From the NCBI GenBank assembly GCA_036504735.1, contig DASXUQ010000009.1, positions 353,204-417,203 on the forward strand: a stretch of DNA of 64,000 bases, read 5' to 3'. The DNA is from a bacterium. GTDB lineage: Bacteria > Electryoneota > RPQS01. The position numbers and the translations under genes were made by a program. Below the pieces are notes generated by a model. The model worked only from the letters and a program-made list of their open reading frames with translations. It was not told the origin of the DNA and did not search any database. This document shows positions 24,434 through 33,821 of the stretch, one piece after another. Numbering within the stretch: position 1 is the first letter of the stretch; every line of letters starts with the position of its first letter.

Positions 24434-24871
24434 ATGAAGCGCGCGATGTACCTCGTGATGTACCTGATGCTGCTGATTGGTGTTGTGGCGGTCAGCCTGC
24501 CGGCTGCGGCTAAGGAGCACAAGTCCACGGCCAAGCAGGAGAAACTGTTCCAGAAGGGCAAACATGAGACCGTGAGCGGAGAGATCACCGACGTGAAGAC
24601 CCGGGGAGGCCGGGACAATCAGGGAAGCCGCGTGGTGCTGACCGTGAAGACGGGCACCGGCGATCAGACCGTACTGATTGGCCCCGAAGCCTATCTGAAG
24701 GACAATCACTTTGACCTGAAGGCTCATGATCAGATCACCGTGGATGGCTCGCTGGTGGACTTCCACGGCCATAAGGTCATCATGGCCCAGAGACTGCAAC
24801 ACGATCAGGCTGAACTGAAACTCCGCGACGAATCCGGCCGTCCGATGTGGACGACCGCCGCCGCCAAGTAA
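24434..24871 (+). CDS. Small secreted protein of the LGPxxY domain type
   Basis: 145 residues with a hydrophobic signal segment (YLVMYLMLLIGVVAVSLPAAA) and a strong ribosome site. The mature domain (SGEITDVKTRGG ... VLTVKTG ... VLIGPEAYLKDNHFDL, then DQITVDGSLVDFHGHKVIMA) follows the same strand order as the first domain of the proteins at 14018 and 14801: G-x-I/V-x-x-V, then GPxxY, then a hydrophobic-G strand. It lacks their low-complexity tails. It is probably a periplasmic or secreted OB-fold-like protein; ligand unknown. Confidence 0.65.
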   Translation: MKRAMYLVMYLMLLIGVVAVSLPAAAKEHKSTAKQEKLFQKGKHETVSGEITDVKTRGGRDNQGSRVVLTVKTGTGDQTVLIGPEAYLKDNHFDLKAHDQITVDGSLVDFHGHKVIMAQRLQHDQAELKLRDESGRPMWTTAAAK

Positions 24872-24901
24872 CTTCTTCCTTTCACCTTCGTTCAAGCGCA
24901 T

Positions 24902-24930
24902 AACGGGCGCGGAGTTTTTCCGCGCCCGTT
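24902..24930. terminator. Bidirectional intrinsic terminator
   Basis: A perfect 12-bp GC-rich stem (24902-24913 with 24919-24930) with loop GTTTT, located between the convergent genes ending at 24871 (+) and 24977 (-). Confidence 0.8.
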
Positions 24931-24976
24931 GGCATTTCCGGCTTCTTGTAGTGCCGGACGGCAGTCCGCTCTTATT

Positions 24977-26473
24977 CTATTTGAGCAGGAGGAGCTTCTG
25001 CGTCTTGTTGACTGATCCAGTGGCCAGCCGCGCAAAATAGATCCCCGAAGGTAGGTTGCTTCCGTCGAAAGTCACCTGATGCTCGCCTGCCTCATACGAT
25101 GTGTTTGTCAGCAGGAGCACTTCCCGTCCCATGATGTCGTAGACCGTCAGCTTCACTCGCTGCGCGCGCGGCACGGTGAAGGTAATTTGCGTGGCGGGGT
25201 TGAAGGGATTGGGGAAGGCGGACAGCGAATATGATTCTACTTGCGCCGACCTCTGGCCGACATCGATGTCAAGATACTCACCGAAGCGGTATAGCTTGAT
25301 GCGGCTGCCATCGCGGTTTCCTAATCTGCGAGCAGATCCGTCATAGCGACCGATAATCCTCAGGTCAAACGACCACGGATCAATGGCCAGAGTATCCGTA
25401 TGACCATAGGAATGGCCATTTGTGGCATTCAGAACCTCGAAGTCCTGCTGATTCCACCGGTAACACAGAAACTCCTCCGACGAATTGCCGCCGATCACAT
25501 TCGCTGCCAGTGTTGTCCAATAACTGTTGGGAATCCGCCAGAGTTCGCCGAGACTGTCCTCCGCTGCCCAGTTGGACCCGACGTCGCCGAAGAATACAGG
25601 CCTTCCCGTCGTACTGTCATAGGTGCAAAGCACGTCGCCTTCAAAACAAAGGTCCGAGTTGCTATCCGGCAAACCACAGGCTGCTGCCCACGATTCGCGA
25701 ACCGTGTCAGCCATGAGTTCCAGCGTGCTTGCTCGATAATTGACACTGACATGATTTCCGCCGGGACCCTCAAAACTCGAAGTACTGGTACCTGCGCGCG
25801 CAAGATGGACGGTCCGGCCATCCCAAGCCCAAGCGGCGCTTGAAACCATATCCAAGCGGGCTGTCACGGTCGTGTCTCCCGCAAGAATATTCGCCAAGAG
25901 GAGCCCCTTATGAGTGTCGTCCGTGAAGCGGGAAGAACCTTCGTCGTCGAGATAGTGGTAATGGTACCGAATCAGCGCGGGCACGATTGTACTAACGGCG
26001 GGCGGCGGTGGCAACGGAGCGGCTGTGGCAACCCGGTATTCGTCAATATCCCAGTGCTGGTGCAGGTCTGTGTGCTCATAGTGCCAGCCAAGCGCTGGAG
26101 TCAACGGCGCACCATCGGAGAGACGAAAAACCTGGAAGGATTCAACGGACCATGCCGTGGAGAAGGAACTGGCAATGAGGACTTCGGCTTCGTACCCGCC
26201 ACCCCAGAATGCATGTATGGATATGGGCGAGCCGATGCTCAAATCCAGCGAGTCCACCCCCGCCGAATCTGTCCTTCCCCAGTAGATTCGCGTCTGCGTC
26301 GAGTCGTGCGTCACCGCCTGCACCCACAGATAATACCCATCTGGGTGCGGCATCACATCCCAGATGGCTCCGGCTTGAGGCAGCGTAATCGTCTGGTCCA
26401 ACTCCAGCGGAACAAGCTGGGCGGAGGCGAGGAGGGGGAATATGAGGAGGAGAAGAAATCCGAGCGGTTTCAT
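24977..26473 (-). CDS. Secreted protein with C-terminal sorting domain, function unknown
   Basis: 498 residues with GGGAGG upstream and a signal peptide (MKPLGFLLLLIFPLLASAQ). The middle about 390 residues contain repeated Trp/Tyr-rich beta segments (DGYYLWVQAV, GRTDSAGVDSL, WAWDGRTVHLARAG, GTHxxG-like turns) that suggest a beta-propeller, but I could not assign a family. The end is a sorting domain (AFPNPFNPATQITF, VYDIMGREVLLL, GIYFARL, LLLK). It has no close paralog in the window. Unlike most sorting-domain genes here, its pre-domain linker is not heptad-encoded. Confidence 0.72.
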   Translation of the reverse strand: MKPLGFLLLLIFPLLASAQLVPLELDQTITLPQAGAIWDVMPHPDGYYLWVQAVTHDSTQTRIYWGRTDSAGVDSLDLSIGSPISIHAFWGGGYEAEVLIASSFSTAWSVESFQVFRLSDGAPLTPALGWHYEHTDLHQHWDIDEYRVATAAPLPPPPAVSTIVPALIRYHYHYLDDEGSSRFTDDTHKGLLLANILAGDTTVTARLDMVSSAAWAWDGRTVHLARAGTSTSSFEGPGGNHVSVNYRASTLELMADTVRESWAAACGLPDSNSDLCFEGDVLCTYDSTTGRPVFFGDVGSNWAAEDSLGELWRIPNSYWTTLAANVIGGNSSEEFLCYRWNQQDFEVLNATNGHSYGHTDTLAIDPWSFDLRIIGRYDGSARRLGNRDGSRIKLYRFGEYLDIDVGQRSAQVESYSLSAFPNPFNPATQITFTVPRAQRVKLTVYDIMGREVLLLTNTSYEAGEHQVTFDGSNLPSGIYFARLATGSVNKTQKLLLLK

Positions 26474-26543
26474 GGGGCAGCCTCCCTATTTGCAGCGGAA
26501 ACGGGAATTGTCTCAAATTCGCCAAATTGTACCACAAAAACAA

Positions 26544-26574
26544 GAGCCGCGCGAACATTTTGTTCACGCGGCTC
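26544..26574. terminator. Hairpin downstream of the DUF1015 gene
   Basis: A 14-bp stem with one mismatch (26544-26557 with 26561-26574), loop TTT. It lies about 100 nt after the - strand stop at 26679 and before the start of the next - strand gene, so it is the probable transcription end of the DUF1015 gene. Confidence 0.55.
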
Positions 26575-26678
26575 CGTCTATCATGACCCTTTTCTCCGTT
26601 TTGAGGAGGAAGAGCGCACAGCCGTGCGGCGCTACAGAGGCGCGATAAATCGCGCGGTTGCCCCTTTCAGCGTTTCAG

Positions 26679-27980
26679 CTATTTCTTAATCTTCAGCGGC
26701 ATCATCACCAGGCCGGCCAGAAGCTTCGGGTAGAAGTCGGTGGACTTTTGGGGCATGCGCTCGCCGACGCTGGCGACGTCCTTGACATTCTTGACATCGG
26801 TCGGGTTCAGCAGGAAGACGGCCTGAATGCCGCCCTTGCCCAGCTTTTCCATAGCCTCTTCGGTGTGGCGCACGTACTCCACATTGGTGAAGGCTTCGAG
26901 CTTGGCCTTGTCGATGCCCAGCTCATTTTCGAGGATCAGCTTGTGGAGCACGGTCACGTCAAGACGGCGGGAGGGCTCGGAAGCATCCGGCACCACGGTG
27001 TCCATCACCTTGGGATCCTTGATCTTCAGGAAATAGAACGGGGCCGGGGCATTGACGGCGGCCATGCCGAACACATTCTTGCCATTGCGGTTTTCCATCT
27101 TCCTGGTCAGCTCATCGGCGGACTTCACCGGCTCGATCTCAAAGTTCCTGGAGAGGGCGGCCAGCAGCTTGTCGGTGGAGAAATCGGAGACATTCTTGAC
27201 GAGGCGATGGGTGGGGAAGATCACCAGACCCGGGTCTTCCATCGGGAAGAGGGCCATCATGCGATGGTCAAAGCCCTGGCTGCCTTCCGGCTTCCAGCCC
27301 TTGGCAAGGCACTCATTTTTATAATTTACAGCAGTTTCGAAACGGTGATGGCCATCGGCGATGAACAGTTCCTTGGGAGCCACCAAGGCTTGCAGCTTGG
27401 CCACAGTGGCCGGATCGGTGATTGCCCAGACCTTGTGGGTCTCGCCGAAGTCATCCACGGCTTCAATCAGCGGCTTCTGACCGGCAATGGCGGCATCCAT
27501 GATCTTCACGGACTCGTTCTGCGGGTCGGAAAAGAGCATGAAGATGTTTTCGTCATTGGTTTCGGTGGCGCGCAGCAACCGCAGACGGTCGGCCTTAGGC
27601 CCGGCCAGGGTGTGCTCGTGGGCGCGAACGCCCTTTTCTTCAAGTTCAACCGAGGCGATAAACCCTTTGCGGGTATAGGTTTGACCACGAAACTTGAACG
27701 TCTGATAATAGACATAGATGGCCGGCTGGGCATCATTCTTCAGAAGACCCTTGTCCACCCACTCCCGCAGGGTCTTGCCCGCGCCGGGATAAGGGGTTTC
27801 TTTGTCAGCCACGGATTCATCGGAGAGGATGACGCGTACAATGTTGTAGGGGTGGCGCTCGTAGTACTTGACCTGAAGCGCGCGGTCGATTTTGTCGTAG
27901 GGCTGAGTAACCAGCTTGTTAATGTCCCCAGCGGCACTCTGGTCATAGCGCAGAGCGACGAAAGGTGCGATTTTAGCCAT
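26679..27980 (-). CDS. DUF1015 family cytoplasmic protein
   Basis: 433 residues from ATG 27980 (GGGAAA upstream). MAKIAPFVALRYD, then VTQPYDKIDRA, then ERHPYNIVRVIL are the family's N-terminal block. YVYYQTFKFRGQTYTRKGFIASVELE, HEHTLAGPKADRL and LFIADGHHRFETAVNY follow in the expected order, and the length is normal. The family is widespread and of uncertain role. From memory, some members have been reported as free serine kinases making O-phosphoserine; I cannot verify that here. If correct, it would link to the serA and SerC-type genes elsewhere in the window. Confidence 0.88.
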   Translation of the reverse strand: MAKIAPFVALRYDQSAAGDINKLVTQPYDKIDRALQVKYYERHPYNIVRVILSDESVADKETPYPGAGKTLREWVDKGLLKNDAQPAIYVYYQTFKFRGQTYTRKGFIASVELEEKGVRAHEHTLAGPKADRLRLLRATETNDENIFMLFSDPQNESVKIMDAAIAGQKPLIEAVDDFGETHKVWAITDPATVAKLQALVAPKELFIADGHHRFETAVNYKNECLAKGWKPEGSQGFDHRMMALFPMEDPGLVIFPTHRLVKNVSDFSTDKLLAALSRNFEIEPVKSADELTRKMENRNGKNVFGMAAVNAPAPFYFLKIKDPKVMDTVVPDASEPSRRLDVTVLHKLILENELGIDKAKLEAFTNVEYVRHTEEAMEKLGKGGIQAVFLLNPTDVKNVKDVASVGERMPQKSTDFYPKLLAGLVMMPLKIKK

Positions 27981-28058
27981 GAACGGATTTCCCAATAAAA
28001 CACGTGAGCTGCTTTGTACAAAAATACGCAAACCGGGTCGGAAAATCAAGCCGGGCGG

Positions 28059-28087
28059 TTGACTAACATGATGGAATTTTCTATGTT
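28059..28087 (+). promoter_or_regulatory. Putative sigma70-like promoter for the MgtE-like gene
   Basis: TTGACT (28059-28064), a 17-nt spacer and TATGTT (28082-28087), with the start codon at 28234. The leader between (28110-28200) contains several short GC-rich hairpins (AAGCCACC/GGTGGCTT, GGACTCT/AGAGTCC). Confidence 0.45.
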
Positions 28088-28233
28088 GTTAAGTTGAACC
28101 TGTGTGAGGCAAGCCCCAAGGGCCGCCGTGGTGGCTTTCCAAAGCCACCCGGTCCCGCTGACCATTGCGGGGGGACTCTGGAGAGTCCCCACCGCGAGTT
28201 ATCGCAACGGGGATTCTGCGAAGGAGACTTCCT

Positions 28234-29517
28234 ATGACAGCCCGTATTGTCGAAGAACTGCATTTTCTATCCGAATTTTTAGGGCGGCCGGCCAAGAGCA
28301 AGAAGCTGGGCACGTCCATGGGCCGTATCTGGGACTGTGTGGCCACCTTAACGGAACTCTATCCGCAGGTGAAGGGCCTGGTGCTGCGGCACCGGCAGGA
28401 GCTGGTGCTCTACCCGGCCACGGCGCAGGAATATGCCGATCTGTTCAAAAAGGGCCACCTTACGGTGGATGAGCAGCGGATCATGCCGTTGGAGATGGGA
28501 CCGAATGACGTGGGCGTGCGCGACATGCTGTGGGATAAGCAGATCGTGGACGTGGAAGGCGCCAAGGTGGTGCGCGTGAACGACGTGCATCTGCTGATCG
28601 GCGAGCGGCAGTGGATCGTGCATGTGGATGTGGGCTTTGCGGGGTTGATGCGCCGCTTAGGCTGGGAAGCGCCGATGCGCTCCACCTTCAAAGTGCTGGG
28701 CAAGGAGATCCACGACGAACTGATCAGTTGGAAGTTCGTGCAGCCGGTCTCCTCGCAGACGGCGCACATGGAACCGATCCGTCTGACGGTGGGTGCGCAG
28801 CGGCTGAATGATCTGCATCCGGGCGAAATTGCGGACATCCTCGAAGACCTCGATCACCAGCAGCGGCAGGCGATGGTGGCGGCCCTCGAGCCGGAGACCG
28901 CCGCCGAGGCCTTGCAGGAGACCGACGAGGATGTGCAGAAGTCGATCATCGAGGGGATGGACGAAGAGCTGGCGGCGGACATCTTAGAGGAGATGGAGCC
29001 TTCGGAAGCGGCGGACATTCTGGCGAACATCGACGAGGAAGCCGCCTCGGGGATTATGGAGGCGATGGAGAGCGAGGAGGAGGTGGCCGAGATCGAGGAG
29101 CTGATGACCTACTCCGAAGATACGGCGGGCTCCCTGATGACGACGGATTATGTGGAGATCGGCGCGGACCGCACGGTGGGGGAAGCGATGGAAGCGGTGC
29201 GCGAAGCGGCGGAGGATGTGGAGTCGATCTACTACGTGTATCTGCACGATGACGACGGCAAATTGATCGGCGCACTCAGTCTGCGCCATCTGCTGCGCAC
29301 GGACCCGCGTTTGCAGGTGGGCAACATTCTGCAGCCGCGGCTGATTACCCTGCACCTCGATTCGCAGGTCACGGAAATCGCCGAGACCTTTTTGCGCTAC
29401 TATTTCCTCTGCCTTCCGGTGGTCGATGACGACGGCGTGCAGCGCGGCGTGATCACCTTCAAGCACGGCTTCGACCAGCTCTTGCCGCATTTGTACCGGG
29501 CGTGGAAAGCAGACTGA
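28234..29517 (+). CDS. Soluble MgtE-like protein: PRC-barrel-like, MgtE_N and CBS domains without the channel
   Basis: 427 residues from ATG 28234 with AAGGAG 7 nt upstream. Residues 1-185 contain two beta-rich PRC-barrel-like units (GTSMGRIWDCVATLTELYPQ; DKQIVDVEGAKVVRVNDVHL). Residues about 190-290 form the superhelical MgtE_N domain with repeated (E)A(A/L)DIL(E)(E)(M/L) helices. SEDTAGSLMTTDYVEI introduces a CBS pair (about 300-420) with YYVYLHDDDGKLIGALSLRHLL. The membrane channel domain of MgtE Mg2+ transporters is absent. It is therefore likely a cytoplasmic Mg2+- or nucleotide-sensing regulator rather than a transporter. Confidence 0.85.
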   Translation: MTARIVEELHFLSEFLGRPAKSKKLGTSMGRIWDCVATLTELYPQVKGLVLRHRQELVLYPATAQEYADLFKKGHLTVDEQRIMPLEMGPNDVGVRDMLWDKQIVDVEGAKVVRVNDVHLLIGERQWIVHVDVGFAGLMRRLGWEAPMRSTFKVLGKEIHDELISWKFVQPVSSQTAHMEPIRLTVGAQRLNDLHPGEIADILEDLDHQQRQAMVAALEPETAAEALQETDEDVQKSIIEGMDEELAADILEEMEPSEAADILANIDEEAASGIMEAMESEEEVAEIEELMTYSEDTAGSLMTTDYVEIGADRTVGEAMEAVREAAEDVESIYYVYLHDDDGKLIGALSLRHLLRTDPRLQVGNILQPRLITLHLDSQVTEIAETFLRYYFLCLPVVDDDGVQRGVITFKHGFDQLLPHLYRAWKAD

Positions 29518-29677
29518 AGCTGAGTCAGCTTCACCACGAAGCCGCCTGCGGCGGGGGGACAACGCGGGAATACCGCGTGGTCCTCGGCGAATCTTGTCAC
29601 AAAAACTTTGTGGTCGCGCGATTCATCGCGCTACATTCTGCCCAAAAGCAAAACGCACATTGGCTGGCGCACCAAGC

Positions 29678-30973
29678 ATGAGACTGCTAACAACGTGCCT
29701 ATTGATAGGCTTGGGAATACTCGTAGCACAGGCGCAGACGCCCAAATCGCGCCGCAGGTCGCCGAAAACGGACGCTTTCCTTGCGCGCACCGACTCTGCA
29801 GGGCATGTTCTCTGGGCTAAGACGTTCAGTATGGGTGCTGAAACACGCTGTAGGGCAGCGGTCGCAACTTCGAGCGGTGGATTTGTGCTTGGTGGGACAG
29901 CCGATAGTTGCTACTATGTGCATACGCAGGGCGGGGCCTGCTGGATAATGATGACCGACAGCATGGGCGGTACGCAATGGGAGAATTGTTACTGGCGAGA
30001 AGGGGACGACTACCGCAGCCTTCACACATTGATGCGGACAAAAGAAGGCAACATCGTTGCCGCCGGGCCAACATGGATGTTGTGCATCAGCGAGGCAGGC
30101 GAAGTGCTGTGGGCACAGACGTATGTAATTGGAAATGGTGGCGGCAACAGAGTAGTAGTGCCGTGTCCCGACGGCGGGTTTGTGATGGCTGGGTCGGGTT
30201 TTATGCGGCCCAACGGGAAGGGTCAAGGCGGTTGGGTCTCGAAAACCGACGCCAAAGGGCAACGGCAATGGCTACGCCAATTCGGCAGCGGTTACACGGA
30301 TTGGCTGATGGATGCAACAGTGACACCGGACGGACGGATCGTTTCCGTCGGTCAAGCCTATGCGGACAGCGCTGACGTTAACCTTTGCGACTGGAACAGC
30401 GACGGCTGGGTGGTGGTGCTCGACTCCAAAGGCCGGAAACTCTGGAACCACATTTATGGTCACAAGAATGTCGGGATGCGTTTCCTACGAGTGTGGGCTG
30501 CACCCGACGGAGAACTACTGCTCAGCGGGCAGTTATCATGGCCTCGTGGGAGTTCGAAACAATCCTCGGAAAATCTGATAATGCGCCTCAGTGCGGATGG
30601 TGACAGCGTGTGGAGTCAGCGTCGACAAGATGGGTGGATTCAAGATTTGGGCGACACTACGAGCGGTTCCAATCTCCCGCTCGGCTATTACGATCAGGTT
30701 ATGCGCCTCGAACCACAGCGAAACCTTCCTCCCGGGGCTGCAATGTTTTCTGGAGGGGATCAGATCGCAGAACACCTGCGCTCCGCGGGTTACCTTGGCC
30801 GTGTAATAGGCACTCGCACGGGTATTACGCCTAAGGGGTACTTCGAGGCCGGATGGGTGGAACGTGCGCCATTTGCGCTGTACCCCAGGAACACCATAGA
30901 GTGGCGGTTGCGGTTAAAACCAGTGCCGAAGCTGCGGCCGTATGTGGCGCAGCGGGATGTCGTCCGGCATTAG
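29678..30973 (+). CDS. Exported propeller-repeat protein lacking the sorting domain
   Basis: 431 residues from ATG 29678, which opens the signal peptide MRLLTTCLLIGLGILVAQAQ; an upstream in-frame ATG adds a non-signal lead. The repeats (SGGFVLGGT, KTDAKGQRQWLRQFGSG, TPDGRIVSVGQAY, LSADGDSVWSQ) are the same type as in the genes at 9754, 11261 and 44342, but more divergent. The last about 90 residues (LRLEPQRNLPPG... LRPYVAQRDVVRH) show no SPNPFNP domain. It is either a periplasmic version or a member that lost its tail. Confidence 0.65.
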   Translation: MRLLTTCLLIGLGILVAQAQTPKSRRRSPKTDAFLARTDSAGHVLWAKTFSMGAETRCRAAVATSSGGFVLGGTADSCYYVHTQGGACWIMMTDSMGGTQWENCYWREGDDYRSLHTLMRTKEGNIVAAGPTWMLCISEAGEVLWAQTYVIGNGGGNRVVVPCPDGGFVMAGSGFMRPNGKGQGGWVSKTDAKGQRQWLRQFGSGYTDWLMDATVTPDGRIVSVGQAYADSADVNLCDWNSDGWVVVLDSKGRKLWNHIYGHKNVGMRFLRVWAAPDGELLLSGQLSWPRGSSKQSSENLIMRLSADGDSVWSQRRQDGWIQDLGDTTSGSNLPLGYYDQVMRLEPQRNLPPGAAMFSGGDQIAEHLRSAGYLGRVIGTRTGITPKGYFEAGWVERAPFALYPRNTIEWRLRLKPVPKLRPYVAQRDVVRH

Positions 30974-31062
30974 TGGACGCACTGCCGTGCGCGGCTACGG
31001 ATTTGATGGTGGTGCGCGGGCACGATACGAGACAGAGAATTTTCTAACCTTCGATAAGAGCC

Positions 31063-32262
31063 ATGTCTGAGCAACAGATCAAGTGTCCCAAGTGCGGGCA
31101 TAATTTTGCGGTGACGGAGGCGATGACGCAGCAGATCGCCAACGAGTACCGCGAAAAATACAAGAGCGCCGCCGCCGATTTGCAGGCGAAGTACGAGCAG
31201 AAGCTCGAGGAAGAGCGCAAGGGTGTCGAGCAGCAGATCAAGGAACGGCTCGAAGCGGAGAAGGTGCGCGCGCGGGAAGACGTGGCGGTGGAACTGAAGG
31301 ATTTGCAGGCGCAACTCGAAGAGAAGGCCAAAAAGCTCGACGAAGCGCACACCCTCGAACTGGACCTGCGCAAAAAGCAGCGGGACCTTGATGAGCGGGC
31401 GCGGAACATCGAACTGGAACTGACGCGCAAGATGGCCGAGGAGCGGGACGGGCTGCTGCTGGAAGGACGCAAGCGAGCCGACGAAGAGCACGAACTGAAG
31501 CTCAAGGAAAAAGAGAAGCAGCTCGGCGACGCGCTGAAGCAGGTGGATGAGATGAAGCGCAAGCTGGAGCAGGGCAGCCAGCAGACACAGGGCGAGATTC
31601 TGGAACTGGAACTGGAAGAGCAACTGCGCATCAACTTCCCCGACGATGAAATTCAGCCGGTAGCTAAGGGCGTGCGCGGCGGCGACGTGATCCAGCGCAT
31701 CGCGGGCTCGGGCGATCCGCTGTGCATTCTCTATGAATTCAAGAACACCAAGAACTGGTCGGACGGCTGGGTGTCGAAACTCAAGCAGGACCAGCGGGAA
31801 TGCAAGGCGGAGATGGCGGTGCTGGTGACGCGCGCGCTGCCCAAAGAGATCAGTTGCTTCGGCCAGAAAGACGGCGTGTGGGTGACGGATTTTGCCTCGG
31901 CTATCGGCGTGGCCTGCGTGCTGCGCGAGAGTCTGATCCGCATTTCCTACGCGCGCACCGCCGCCGAGGGAATGAGCTACAAGATGGAGCTGATCTACAA
32001 ATATCTCTCCGGCCCGGAATTCCGCCAGCGGGTCGAGGCGATTGTGGAGAACATCCGCGACATGCAGAAGGATTTGAACGATGAGATGCGGCGCATCACC
32101 AAGCTCTGGGAGAAGCGGCAGACGCAGCTCATGATCATGCAGTCGAGCACGATTTCGATTCACGGCAAGCTGCATGCGATTATCGGCAACGCGCTCTCGG
32201 AGATTCCGGTGCTGCAGTTGCCGCCCGAAGACGGGAGATTGGAAATAGGAAATGAGAAATAG
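31063..32262 (+). CDS. DUF2130 protein: zinc ribbon, coiled coil and restriction-endonuclease-like domain
   Basis: 399 residues. The N-terminal zinc knuckle is IKCPKCGHNF (residues 6-15). A long charged coiled coil occupies about 25-185. The DUF2130 core (about 185-380) carries LEEQLRINFPDDEIQPVAKG, GGDVIQRI and ILYEFKNTKNWSDGW. The acid plus ExK pattern resembles the PD-(D/E)XK nuclease fold, but catalysis is unproven. The last residues (RLEIGNEK) and the TAG stop are encoded by the heptad repeat that begins at 32241, so the natural end of the gene seems to have been displaced by repeat growth. No SD of note; the helicase gene follows 59 nt later. Confidence 0.85.
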   Translation: MSEQQIKCPKCGHNFAVTEAMTQQIANEYREKYKSAAADLQAKYEQKLEEERKGVEQQIKERLEAEKVRAREDVAVELKDLQAQLEEKAKKLDEAHTLELDLRKKQRDLDERARNIELELTRKMAEERDGLLLEGRKRADEEHELKLKEKEKQLGDALKQVDEMKRKLEQGSQQTQGEILELELEEQLRINFPDDEIQPVAKGVRGGDVIQRIAGSGDPLCILYEFKNTKNWSDGWVSKLKQDQRECKAEMAVLVTRALPKEISCFGQKDGVWVTDFASAIGVACVLRESLIRISYARTAAEGMSYKMELIYKYLSGPEFRQRVEAIVENIRDMQKDLNDEMRRITKLWEKRQTQLMIMQSSTISIHGKLHAIIGNALSEIPVLQLPPEDGRLEIGNEK

Positions 32263-32275
32263 GAAATAGGATATG
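32241..32275 (+). repeat. Heptad island straddling the DUF2130 stop codon
   Basis: Five units (GGAAATA, GGAAATG, AGAAATA, GGAAATA, GGATATG). The TAG stop at 32260-32262 lies inside the third and fourth units. Only the purine-rich half is present here. Confidence 0.8.
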
Positions 32276-32321
32276 GGGCCTTCAGCCCATCCCGTGGTTC
32301 GGCCGATCGGCTGTCCACAAG

Positions 32322-33659
32322 ATGGAAAGGCAAGGCCTTCACGATGAGCGCGACATTATGCGCGCGCTTCAGGAAACAACGAAAGAAGAAAGACATTTGA
32401 CGAAGACAACAACGCAGGCGAAGGACTTTACGAAGTTCGGGCTGGACGAACGACTGATCAAGGCCGTGACCGAAATGGGGTATGAACGGCCGACGCCGAT
32501 CCAGGAGCAGGCGATACCCTCGCTGCTGGAAGGCAAGGATGTGATCGGCTCGGCGCAGACCGGCACGGGCAAAACCGCGGCCTTCGGGCTGCCGATCCTG
32601 CACAAGTTTCTGGGCCAGCAGACGAAGGGGCACTCGCTCCGCGCGCTGATCCTCTCCCCTACCCGCGAACTGGCGGCGCAGATCGAAGAGGCGCTGAAAG
32701 CCTACGCCAAGCACACCAAGCTGAAAGTGGCCGTGGTGATCGGCGGCGTGTCCATCGTGCCGCAGACCAAGCGGCTGAAGGACGGCGTGGACATTCTGGT
32801 GGCCACACCGGGACGGCTGCTGGACCACGTGGAGCACGGCAACGTGCGGTTCGACCAGCTCGAAGTGTTTGTGCTGGACGAAGCGGACCGCATGCTGGAC
32901 ATGGGTTTCCTGCCCGACGTGCGGCGGATTGTGGCGATGCTTCCCAAGCAGCGGCAGACGATGCTGTTCTCCGCGACGGTGCCGCCGGAAATTGCGGTGC
33001 TGGCGGGAAGTTTGCTGCACAATCCGGAGCGCGTGCAGGTCGGGCGCACGTCGCAGGCAGCGGTGGGCATCACCCATGCGGTGTATCCGGTGCAGGCGCA
33101 TCTGAAACCGGATCTGCTATCCTCGCTGCTGCGGGACATCGGATCGCCCTCGGTGCTGATTTTCACGCGCACCAAACGCCGCGCGGACAAGCTGTCGCGG
33201 GCGCTGGGCAAATCGGGTCTGAAGATCGCGGTGATCCACGGCGACCGTACGCAGAATCAGCGGATCGCGGCGCTGGAAGGGTTCAAGCGCGGCAAGTTTG
33301 AAGTGCTGGTGGCGACGGACATCGCGGCGCGCGGTCTGGACGTGGAAGGAATCACCCACGTGATCAATTTCGACGTTCCGGCAACGCCGGAAGATTATGT
33401 GCACCGCATCGGCCGCACGGCGCGCGCCGAAGCCGTGGGCGACGCCTTTACACTGGTGGCACCGGAAGAGGAATACGAAATGCGGCAGATCGAAAGCCAT
33501 CTGGGCCGCGCGCTTCCCCGCGTGGCGCTGCGCGATTTCGATTACGGCGTGGCCGCACCGGAAACCCGCAACTCCCTGCAGCGGGCCAGTGTGAACAAGA
33601 AGACCATTCCCACCAGCTTCCATTCGTCGCGAAGGAAAGCGCTGCCGAGGAAACGCTGA
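32322..33659 (+). CDS. DEAD-box RNA helicase, RhlE-like
   Basis: 445 residues if it starts at ATG 32322; ATG 32358 is an alternative and neither has a strong ribosome site. All motifs are present: Q (GYERPTPIQEQAIP), I (AQTGTGKT), Ia (PTRELAAQ), Ib (TPGRLLDH), II (DEAD), III (SAT), IV (LIFTRTKRRAD), V (ATDIAARGLDV) and VI (HRIGRTARA). A basic tail (SSRRKALPRKR) follows the helicase core and probably binds RNA. The compact core and short tail fit RhlE, which acts in ribosome assembly and RNA turnover, especially in the cold. Cytoplasmic. Confidence 0.92.
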   Translation: MERQGLHDERDIMRALQETTKEERHLTKTTTQAKDFTKFGLDERLIKAVTEMGYERPTPIQEQAIPSLLEGKDVIGSAQTGTGKTAAFGLPILHKFLGQQTKGHSLRALILSPTRELAAQIEEALKAYAKHTKLKVAVVIGGVSIVPQTKRLKDGVDILVATPGRLLDHVEHGNVRFDQLEVFVLDEADRMLDMGFLPDVRRIVAMLPKQRQTMLFSATVPPEIAVLAGSLLHNPERVQVGRTSQAAVGITHAVYPVQAHLKPDLLSSLLRDIGSPSVLIFTRTKRRADKLSRALGKSGLKIAVIHGDRTQNQRIAALEGFKRGKFEVLVATDIAARGLDVEGITHVINFDVPATPEDYVHRIGRTARAEAVGDAFTLVAPEEEYEMRQIESHLGRALPRVALRDFDYGVAAPETRNSLQRASVNKKTIPTSFHSSRRKALPRKR

Positions 33660-33821
33660 GGGAACGCAAGCCATTGTTCATCAGTGCATAGAGAAACGCA
33701 CATGGGCAATGGATTGCGGCTTAATTATGCCTTGTTTGTATTTATGCTTCGGCGGTATACCCTTTTTCCCTTTCCTCTTTCAGCGTTCCATTACGTCTCC
33801 AGTCATTTTTAGCAACTTCCT

